Shown here one piece after another: positions 53,714-60,753 of a stretch of 64,000 nt of DNA (position 1 is the first letter of the stretch; each line of letters starts with the position of its first letter). Source of the DNA: Burkholderia ambifaria. GTDB lineage: Bacteria; Pseudomonadota; Gammaproteobacteria; Burkholderiales; Burkholderiaceae. The stretch spans positions 46,580 through 110,579 of the forward strand of contig NZ_LKPJ01000023.1 of the NCBI RefSeq assembly GCF_001443045.1. The letters run 5' to 3'. A program made the translations under genes and the position numbers. Under the pieces are notes generated by a model, which ran no database searches, was not told the origin of the DNA, and saw nothing but the letters and a program-made list of their open reading frames with translations.

Positions 53714-54960
53714 AATCGTTCGCGGCAGGCTGCGCGTTGTGGCTCGCGGCGTTGTCGCCCGCCGGCGCGCACGATGCACCGAAAGCCGCCGATCCGCATG
53801 CGGCGCACATGAGCATGCAGGCCGCACCGGCGCAACAGAAGCAGCCGCTCGCGACCGGCGCTGCGATCGACGCGCGGCACCGGCTGTGGGTCGCATGGGT
53901 CGAAGGCGCGCACGTCGTCGTCGCGCACTCGGACGACGCGGGCCGCACGCTGTCCGCGCCCGTGATCGTCAATGCGATACCCGAGCCGATCTACACGAGC
54001 GCGGAGAATCGGCCGAAGATTGCGACGAGCCCCGACGGTCGCGCGGTGTACGTGTCGTGGTCGATGCCGCTCGATGCGCCGTACACCGGCATGGTGCGCT
54101 TCTCGCGTTCGCTCGATAGCGGTGCGACCTGGAGCGTGCCGGTCACCGTGCATCGCGACCGGCAGGCGATCACGCACCGCTTCGACATGATGGCCGTCGA
54201 TCCGGCCGGCAATATCGCGATCGCGTGGATCGACAAGCGCGATCTCGTCGCGGCGAAGGCGGCGGGGCAGGCGTACGAGGGCGCGGCCGTCTACTACGCG
54301 GTGTCGCGCGACGGCGGCACGTCGTTCGAGCCCGAGCGCAAGGTGACCGACCACACGTGCGAATGCTGTCGCATCGCGATGGCGATCGATCCGGCCGGAC
54401 ACATCGAAGTCGTGTGGCGCAACGTGTTCCCGGGACAGATTCGCGACCATGCGCTCGCGGTATTGCCGGTGTCGGCGTCGGAGCCCGTCGTGCCGGTGCG
54501 TGCGACGTTCTCGAACTGGCACGTCGAGGCCTGCCCCGAACACGGGCCGGCGCTTGCGATCACGCCCGACGGTACGCGTCATATTGCGTGGTTCGGCGTG
54601 GTCGATGGTCGTGCCGACGTGTTCTATTCACGCATCGGCGCCGACGGCCGGCCGCGCGGCACGCCGTGGGCATTCGGTGCGAATCCGGCCGTGCCGGCTG
54701 AACAGGCATCGCACGCGGCGCTCGTCGCGCGCGGCGACGTCGTCTGGCTCGCGTGGAAGGCGTTCGACGGAGACACGATGCAGATCAAGCTGCGCCGCTC
54801 GGACGATCGTGGCGAGCACTGGTCGGCGCCGCGCGTGATCGCGTCGACATCGGGCGCGAGCGACAATCCGCAACTGCTCGACGATGCGGGGCGCATCTAC
54901 CTGTCGTGGCGCACGCGTAACGACGGCTACCGGCTGATTCCCGTGGAGGGCGCGCAATGA
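53701..54960 (+). CDS. Exported BNR/sialidase-like repeat protein with CECC motif
   Basis: The 419-residue protein has a signal peptide (residues 1-23, ending GAH) and a His/Met-rich stretch HDAPKAADPHAAHMSMQ. It is built from Asp-box (BNR) repeats, such as SDDAGRTLS, SLDSGATWSVP, SRDGGTSFE and SDDRGEHWSAP, giving a beta-propeller. It carries CECCRIAM near residue 220, and a further Cys is in EACPEHGP. True sialidase catalytic residues are not evident, so metal or ligand binding is more likely than glycosidase activity. It overlaps the receptor gene and the next gene, so it functions with them. Confidence 0.8.
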   Translation: MVAVKSFAAGCALWLAALSPAGAHDAPKAADPHAAHMSMQAAPAQQKQPLATGAAIDARHRLWVAWVEGAHVVVAHSDDAGRTLSAPVIVNAIPEPIYTSAENRPKIATSPDGRAVYVSWSMPLDAPYTGMVRFSRSLDSGATWSVPVTVHRDRQAITHRFDMMAVDPAGNIAIAWIDKRDLVAAKAAGQAYEGAAVYYAVSRDGGTSFEPERKVTDHTCECCRIAMAIDPAGHIEVVWRNVFPGQIRDHALAVLPVSASEPVVPVRATFSNWHVEACPEHGPALAITPDGTRHIAWFGVVDGRADVFYSRIGADGRPRGTPWAFGANPAVPAEQASHAALVARGDVVWLAWKAFDGDTMQIKLRRSDDRGEHWSAPRVIASTSGASDNPQLLDDAGRIYLSWRTRNDGYRLIPVEGAQ

Positions 54961-55439
54961 AGCGGCTGGTGATTTTGATCGGCGCCGTGCTCGCGAGCCT
55001 GCCGGCGTGGGCCGGCGAACTGCAGCCGCTGCGCGCGGCCGAGGTCGCGAAGTTGTATGCGACGGCGCACGACCGACCGCTCGCGGTCGAGATCTGGTCG
55101 CTCGATTGCGGATACTGCCGCGAGAACGCCGCGCATCTCGTCGCGTGGCAGCGCCGGCATCCGGACGTGCAGCTCGCAATGGTCGCGATGGACGCTTATG
55201 ACGACAACGGTGCGGCGATCGCGCAGGCGCTCGCGCAAATGAACCTGCCGCCGCAGGTCGCGCAGTATGCGAATGCGGAGCCGATGCCCGAGCGTCTGCG
55301 GGCGGCGCTCGATGCGGGATGGCGGGGAGAGATGCCGCGTACCGTGTGGATCGGTCGCGATGGCGCACGCGAAGCGCGCAGCGGATTGCTGACGACCGGC
55401 GTGCTCGACGGCTGGTTGCAGCGCGGCAAGCGCCGCTGA
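54957..55439 (+). CDS. Thioredoxin-like periplasmic protein
   Basis: The 160-residue protein has a signal peptide (about residues 1-19, ending AWA). Its thioredoxin-type active site CGYC lies in EIWSLDCGYCRENAAHL near residue 52, followed by the cis-Pro-like segment MPRTVWIG. It overlaps the BNR gene by 4 bases (ATGA). It probably keeps the Cys of the upstream DUF2946 and CECC proteins reduced, or handles the imported metal's redox state. This is inference from context. Confidence 0.85.
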   Translation: MKRLVILIGAVLASLPAWAGELQPLRAAEVAKLYATAHDRPLAVEIWSLDCGYCRENAAHLVAWQRRHPDVQLAMVAMDAYDDNGAAIAQALAQMNLPPQVAQYANAEPMPERLRAALDAGWRGEMPRTVWIGRDGAREARSGLLTTGVLDGWLQRGKRR

Positions 55440-55526
55440 AACGGAAGGCGGCGCGCGCGGGATGCCGCGCGCCGCTTCGATGCAAAGACGCAGCGAAAGC
55501 ACGCCCGAAGGCGCGCGAGAAGATCG

Positions 55527-55781
55527 TCAGGCCGCGCGCCTGAATAGCCGGATCACGAACAGCAGGATCACGGCGCCGATGACCGCGACGATCACCGAGC
55601 CGATGAAGCCGCTGCCGAGGCTGATGCCGAGCAGTCCGGCCAGCCAGCCGCCGATCACCGCGCCGACGATACCGACGATGATGTCGACGATCAGGCCGAA
55701 CCCGCCGCCCTTGACGAGCAGCCCGGCCAGCCAGCCGGCGATCGCACCGATGATGAGCCACATAATCAAGCCATGAGTCAT
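55527..55781 (-). CDS. GlsB/YeaQ/YmgE family membrane protein
   Basis: This small membrane protein of 84 residues is Gly-rich with three hydrophobic segments and a typical internal motif LAGLLVKGGGFGLIVDIIVGIVGAVIGGWLAGLL. The family is linked to stress (transglycosylase-associated) but has no proven activity. The ATG at 55781 follows GGAGAGGA and gives MTHGLIMWLI. It converges on the thioredoxin-like gene. Confidence 0.88.
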   Translation of the reverse strand: MTHGLIMWLIIGAIAGWLAGLLVKGGGFGLIVDIIVGIVGAVIGGWLAGLLGISLGSGFIGSVIVAVIGAVILLFVIRLFRRAA

Positions 55782-56042
55782 GGTGATCCTCTCCTTGGGT
55801 TGAGTCGAAATGACCGGATGTCGGCTGTTTCGCCGCAAGCCGCATGTAGGCGGCTTGCGATCCGCCGAGCCGCCCACGCAATGTAACGCGATAGACGGGT
55901 CGGAATCGTTAAGTAATGTTATGCACCCTTAACGGGTTTTTCCAGGGATTCGTCTGCCTACGGCGCGGCGCCTACGCAGACGATGCGTGGCGAAATGAAT
56001 ATGTAAGGAGGGCGTGGCGACCGTTCGGCGGTGCGTCGTGCG

Positions 56043-56255
56043 TCATTGTCCGTGCGCCGGCGCCGGTGCGCCCGTATCTGGCAGGCCGTCGCCCGCGTCG
56101 GCAATCAGGCGGGCGACGGTCTTCGCATCGCCGATCGTCTCGATTGCCAGCAGCGCGAAGCGCGCGAGAAAGAGCGAGGCATCGGTTTCGCCGATGCGGG
56201 TCATCGTGTGGCACAGATCGGTGTAGAGGGTGTCGCGTTCAGTGTCGGTCATCAT
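56043..56255 (-). CDS. DUF2783 domain protein
   Basis: This 70-residue protein starts MMTDTERDTLYTDLCHTMTRIGE and has LFLARFALLAIETIGDA. Both fit DUF2783, a small partner often encoded with flavin monooxygenases. The start overlaps the stop of the FAD enzyme by 4 bases (ATGA). Its biochemical role is unknown, and the coupling suggests a subunit or stabiliser. Confidence 0.82.
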   Translation of the reverse strand: MMTDTERDTLYTDLCHTMTRIGETDASLFLARFALLAIETIGDAKTVARLIADAGDGLPDTGAPAPAHGQ

Positions 56256-57997
56256 GCGTTCTCCTGAAGATCGGATGACGTGCGCGGATGGAGCGCGCGT
56301 TCGAGTGCGGTGGTCAGGTCGGCGGGGCGTGCGTCGTGCCAGCGGCCGAGCACGTGCCCGTCCGGACGCACGAGGTAGACGGTGCCGTCGCGCGTACCGT
56401 ACAGGTCGAACAGCCGGCCGTCGGTATCGTAGCCGCCGCATCCCGGCTGTTGCGGTGCCGCGTGCCGCGCGAGCGTGACCAGCGCGAATGGTATGCCGGC
56501 GTCGTGCAGGTGCCGTTCGAGATCGTCGAACGACGGATCGGGTGCGCCGTCGCGCGTGAAGCGGAACGCCGTGAAGCACGGGCCGACGAGATCGGTCAGG
56601 TGGCCGCGACGCGCGCCGCCGGGCTTGCCGATGTCGCGCGACGCCTGCAGCATCAGCGGACATTCCGCGAGTACCGTGCCGGAGGCCGGCCCGGCTGAAA
56701 ATGCATCGCGCGCGTCCGCATTGAGCGGCGACGCCGTGTAAGCGATGGCCGACGTCTGGCGCGGATTGATCAGCGAACGCAGCGCCGGATGCCGGACCGC
56801 GAGCGTCAGCACGGCCTTGCGCATCAGGTCGAACGCGAATGACGGCGGCGCCATGAACTCGGTGCTCTTGGTGCCGTAGCGCAGGTTCTCGTGCGTCGCG
56901 AACACGCGCTCGTCCGAATAGCTGTCGAGCAGCGCGTCCGACGCGAGGCCGCGAATCACGTACGCCAGTTTCCACGCGACATTGTCGGCGTCGTCGATGC
57001 CGGAATTCGCGCCGCGCACGCCGAAGATCGGCACGAGGTGTGCGGCGTCGCCGCAGAACAGCACGCGGCCGTGCCGGTAGCGTTCGAGCGTCAGTGCGTT
57101 CGCCTTGTAGATCGTGATCCAGATCGGCGACCAGTCGCCGCGCTCGCCCATCATGTCGAGCAGGTTCTGTACGCGCGGGATCACGTTCTCGGGCTTCACG
57201 GCCGCTTCGGGATCCTCGTCGTCGCGCAACTGGTAGTCGATCCGCCACACGTTGTCGGGCTGCTTGTGGACGAGCACCGTCGAGCCGGGGTTCGACGCCG
57301 GGTCGAAATACGCGAGCCGCTCGGTCGGCCGGTCGCTGTCGAGCGCGATGTCGACGATCACGTAGCGGCCTTCGTAGCGGGTTCCTTGCAGCGTCAGGCC
57401 GAGCGCTTCGCGCATCGTGCTGCGCCCGCCGTCGCTCGCGACGATCCAGTCGGCATCGAGTGCGTAGCCGCCGAGCGGCGTATCGACGTCCAGGCGCACG
57501 CCGTCCGGGTGTCGCGTGACGCCCGCGACCTTCGTCTGCCAGCGGATCTCGATGAACTCGGGGCGGCGCAGCGCGGCATCGAGCAGGAACTGCTCGATGT
57601 GATACTGCGCGAGGTTCACCATCGGCGGCAGCTTCTGGTTCTCGTCCTGCGGCATCGTGAAATGCAGCACTTCGTCGCGACGATGGAAGCTGCGTCCGCC
57701 GCTCCACGGCAGTCCGACGCGCAGGAAGTCGCCGAGCGCGCCGAGCCGCTCGATGATCTCGAGGCTGCGTCGCGAGATGCAGATCGCGCGGCTGCCGTGA
57801 CAGACCGAATCGTCGGTTTCGAGCAGCACGCTGCGGATGCCGTGGTTGGCGAGGCCTAGTGCGACAGCGAGGCCGACCGGCCCGCCGCCGACGATCGCGA
57901 CGCGGTGCCGCTGCGTATCGACACCATCGCTGCAGGTCGGCAGGTGCGCGGGATGACGCTCGGCGACGAACGGATATGGCTTGAATTCGATGCCCAT
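56252..57997 (-). CDS. FAD-dependent aromatic hydroxylase (MhpA/PheA-like)
   Basis: This flavin monooxygenase of 581 residues has the FAD-binding site VAIVGGGPVGLAVALGLANHG near residue 33, the DG motif VASDGGRSTMREALG near 190, and the GD motif GRVLFCGDAAHLVPIFGVRG near 325. A C-terminal thioredoxin-like domain follows, as in 3-(3-hydroxyphenyl)propionate hydroxylase. The substrate is probably a hydroxylated aromatic, but no ring-cleavage gene is nearby. It is coupled to DUF2783 and lies 175 bases downstream of a LuxR-type regulator on the same strand. Confidence 0.9.
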   Translation of the reverse strand: MGIEFKPYPFVAERHPAHLPTCSDGVDTQRHRVAIVGGGPVGLAVALGLANHGIRSVLLETDDSVCHGSRAICISRRSLEIIERLGALGDFLRVGLPWSGGRSFHRRDEVLHFTMPQDENQKLPPMVNLAQYHIEQFLLDAALRRPEFIEIRWQTKVAGVTRHPDGVRLDVDTPLGGYALDADWIVASDGGRSTMREALGLTLQGTRYEGRYVIVDIALDSDRPTERLAYFDPASNPGSTVLVHKQPDNVWRIDYQLRDDEDPEAAVKPENVIPRVQNLLDMMGERGDWSPIWITIYKANALTLERYRHGRVLFCGDAAHLVPIFGVRGANSGIDDADNVAWKLAYVIRGLASDALLDSYSDERVFATHENLRYGTKSTEFMAPPSFAFDLMRKAVLTLAVRHPALRSLINPRQTSAIAYTASPLNADARDAFSAGPASGTVLAECPLMLQASRDIGKPGGARRGHLTDLVGPCFTAFRFTRDGAPDPSFDDLERHLHDAGIPFALVTLARHAAPQQPGCGGYDTDGRLFDLYGTRDGTVYLVRPDGHVLGRWHDARPADLTTALERALHPRTSSDLQENA

Positions 57998-58172
57998 CGT
58001 TGGCTTCCAGGGTTGCAGTGATCGGACCCGCACGCGCGATGACGCGACGCGTGCGGCAGCTCGATGCAGTATGGAAGCCGTGCCGGACACCGCTGTCCTC
58101 ATTCCGGGTACGGCGAACGGCTGGTGGCGGGCCGGGACTTACCCTGACGCGTTCAGGATCGGCAGGCGCCGT

Positions 58173-58982
58173 TCACGGTTGCAGGCACAGCGCAAACAGC
58201 TGGCGCTGGCTCGAGATGCCGAGACGCCGATAGGCGCGCTTCTGATAAGTGACCACGCTCGATGCCTTTACGCCGATCGTCTCGCCGATCTCCTGCGCGG
58301 TTTGGCCTTCGAGCACGCCGCGCAGCACGTCGAGTTCGCGTTTGGACAGTGTCGGGCATGCGCCGCGCAGCCGCCCGAGCATCAGTTGCGGGATGCCGAT
58401 CTGCGCCGAGCCCGCGAGCGCGTAGTGATGCTGCGCCGCCTGCGCGATCAACGGCGCGAGCGTTTCGATGGCCGCGATCTCGCGCGGCTGGAATGCGCCG
58501 CTGCGATGCGCGCGATACAGGTTGATCGACAGCCAGGTCGAGTCGTTCGGCTGCATCAGCAACGCGAGGCGATCGGATACGTCGGGGCCGCGGTAGCAGG
58601 CCGCGCGATATGCGTCATGACCGATCTCGTCGCCGGTCTGCTGATGCAGCAGCACGTCGCGGCGGTGCGTGCCGCGACCGGCGGCCGAAACGATCTTCTG
58701 GTTGCCGTCGAGCGCATAGAAATGTCGCGCGTAGGTGTCCGCGACATCGCGCAGGTAGCGGCCGCCGCGATGATCGGCGACCGACACGGTGCGCGGCCGG
58801 TTGCCGAACTCGTACGCGAAGATCGTGCACTGCGTGACGGACAGCGCATCGTCGAACAGCTTCAGGATTTCCGCGGCGAACGCGTTCGGGTCACTGCCGC
58901 CGATCGCGGCGACGAGACCGGTCGCGCGGGACACGTCCAGTTGCCCGCTGAGGTTCGGTCGCTCGAGACGCCAGGTGCGCAT
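58173..58982 (-). CDS. LuxR-type transcriptional regulator
   Basis: This 269-residue regulator has a C-terminal LuxR helix-turn-helix (LSKRELDVLRGVLEGQTAQEIGETIGVKASSVVTYQKRAYRRLG, in pieces). The N-terminal domain of about 190 residues does not show the acyl-homoserine-lactone pocket pattern clearly, so it is probably not a classic quorum receptor. It may control the flavin hydroxylase genes that follow on the same strand. The ATG at 58982 gives MRTWRLERPN, and an upstream extension is not supported. Confidence 0.85.
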   Translation of the reverse strand: MRTWRLERPNLSGQLDVSRATGLVAAIGGSDPNAFAAEILKLFDDALSVTQCTIFAYEFGNRPRTVSVADHRGGRYLRDVADTYARHFYALDGNQKIVSAAGRGTHRRDVLLHQQTGDEIGHDAYRAACYRGPDVSDRLALLMQPNDSTWLSINLYRAHRSGAFQPREIAAIETLAPLIAQAAQHHYALAGSAQIGIPQLMLGRLRGACPTLSKRELDVLRGVLEGQTAQEIGETIGVKASSVVTYQKRAYRRLGISSQRQLFALCLQP

Positions 58983-59126
58983 GATGCAGGGAGAGGGCCG
59001 GGTGGTCCGGCGATTGTAATCGGCGGCGCGCGGCGCGGGAGTCGGGAGATGCCCGCAAGCGGAAATGACGGGGGAGGGCAGGCGCACGATTCCGTGTGTA
59101 TCGGAAAACGTGGGCCGGAAAAGAGA

Positions 59127-59159
59127 AAAGGCCTGACAAGCATCACTTGTCAGGCCTTT
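59127..59159 (-). terminator. Terminator after tRNA-Thr
   Basis: AAAGGCCTGACAAG / CTTGTCAGGCCTTT with a 5-base loop runs into T-rich sequence on the minus strand, 7 bases past the tRNA. Confidence 0.9.
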
Positions 59160-59165
59160 ATATCT

Positions 59166-59241
59166 TGGTGCCGGAGATAGGAGTCGAACCTACGACCTTC
59201 GCATTACGAATGCGCTGCTCTACCAACTGAGCTACACCGGC
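59166..59241 (-). tRNA. tRNA-Thr (anticodon CGU)
   Basis: The 76-base cloverleaf has the anticodon CGT in TTCGTAA between GCGCA and TGCGA, a TTCGACT T loop, and encoded CCA. The acceptor stem GCCGGTG / CTCCGGC has one T-T mismatch at the sixth pair, where most copies are paired. It should still be functional. Confidence 0.93.
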
Positions 59242-59449
59242 AGCAGAGAAATGAAATTATATGGTGAAATCCGAGATCTTGGCAATAGGTTTTGCGAAAT
59301 TTTTTCAGCTTGTTGCTGCTGCTTCGCGAAACCCTCGATCCGGCGGACTTCCCGCTTTCACTTCACTGCGATGCGGCCTGTCAGGGCCACATCGCGAAGG
59401 CGCGATTGTACTGACGTCTCGCACCTCCGTCTAGTGCTGCGGTGCAAAT

Positions 59450-60463
59450 TTATTTGCCTTCGTCGTGATAGCCGGTCACGCGTTCGACTTCGTTCTTCGA
59501 ACCGAGGAATACCGGCACGCGCTGGTGCAGGCCGGTCGGCTGCACTTCCATGATGCGCTGTGTGCCCGTCGTCGCGGCGCCGCCCGCCTGTTCGACGATG
59601 AACGACATCGGGTTCGCTTCATACATCAGGCGCAGCTTGCCCGGACGATCGGGCGTGCGCTTGTCGGCCGGGTACATGAAGATGCCGCCGCGGTTCAGGA
59701 TCCGGTGCACGTCGGCAACCATCGACGCGATCCAGCGCATGTTGAAGTTGTCGCCGCGCGGGCCTTCCTTGCCGGCGTTCAGTTCGTCGACGTAGCGCTG
59801 GACCGGCTCGTACCAGTGGCGTGCGTTCGACGCGTTGATTGCGTATTCGCGCGTATCGGCCGGGATCTGCATGTTGCTTTGCGTGAGCACCCACGAGCCG
59901 ACTTCGCGGTCGAGCGTGAAGCAGTTCACGCCGTTGCCGGTCGTCAGCACGAACACGGTCTGCGGGCCGTACACCGCGTAGCCGGCCGCGACCTGCTGCG
60001 TGCCCGGCTGCAGGAACGATTCCTCGGTGGCCAGCTTGCCGTCCGGGCAGCGCAGCACCGAGAAGATCGTGCCGATCGACACGTTCACGTCGATGTTCGA
60101 CGAACCGTCGAGCGGGTCGAACACGAGCAGGTATTCGCCGCGCGGGTAGTTCGCGGGGATCGGGAAGAACGTTTCCATCTCTTCCGATGCCATCGCGGCG
60201 AGGTTGCCGCCCCATTCGTTCGCGTCGAGCAGGATCTCGTTCGACAGGATGTCGAGCTTCTTCTGCACTTCGCCCTGGACGTTCTCGCTGCCGGCGGTAC
60301 CGAGTGCATCGCCGAGCGCGCCCTTCGACACGTTGTAGCTGATCGCCTTGCACGCGCGAGCGACGACTTCGATCAGCAGGCGGAGGTCGGCGGGGAGGTT
60401 GTTGGTCTCACGCTGCTGCTCGATCAGGAACTTGGACAGCGTGGTGCGGCGGGCAATGGACAT
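59450..60463 (-). CDS. fbp: Fructose-1,6-bisphosphatase, class I
   Basis: This is the gluconeogenic enzyme that removes the 1-phosphate from fructose-1,6-bisphosphate. The 337-residue product has the metal site LLVFDPLDGSSNIDVNVSIG, the substrate segment GGIFMYPADKR and the C-terminal VPVFLGSKNEVERV. Length is standard. The ATG at 60463 starts MSIARRTTLSKFL. It lies downstream of pepN on the same strand, but a strong terminator separates them. Confidence 0.97.
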   Translation of the reverse strand: MSIARRTTLSKFLIEQQRETNNLPADLRLLIEVVARACKAISYNVSKGALGDALGTAGSENVQGEVQKKLDILSNEILLDANEWGGNLAAMASEEMETFFPIPANYPRGEYLLVFDPLDGSSNIDVNVSIGTIFSVLRCPDGKLATEESFLQPGTQQVAAGYAVYGPQTVFVLTTGNGVNCFTLDREVGSWVLTQSNMQIPADTREYAINASNARHWYEPVQRYVDELNAGKEGPRGDNFNMRWIASMVADVHRILNRGGIFMYPADKRTPDRPGKLRLMYEANPMSFIVEQAGGAATTGTQRIMEVQPTGLHQRVPVFLGSKNEVERVTGYHDEGK

Positions 60464-60677
60464 GACAGACTCCGAAAGGCCAAAGAATCCTTGAATTGCC
60501 GCAATTTTACCCGGCGCGCCTGCCGACCCGCCGCCTTTTTTCGTCCCGTTACATGGCCGGGCAGCCGATCCGGCCGGGTGCCGGCGAGCGGCTTGGAGCG
60601 GAGCGGCCCTGCTGCCGCCGGAAAACCGCGTGCCCGAACGCGTTGTCCGGCTCCGACCCCGCCAACCTTCAGTCGAT

Positions 60678-60715
60678 AAAAAAAGCCGGCGCCGCAACGG
60701 GGGCGGCGCCGGCTT
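60678..60715 (-). terminator. Terminator after pepN
   Basis: On the minus strand AAGCCGGCGCCGCC / GCGGCGCCGGCTT is followed by seven T, 38 bases past the pepN stop. Confidence 0.9.
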
Positions 60716-60753
60716 AGTCGCGTGGAGGCGCGACGCGAATCGCGTGCGTGACC

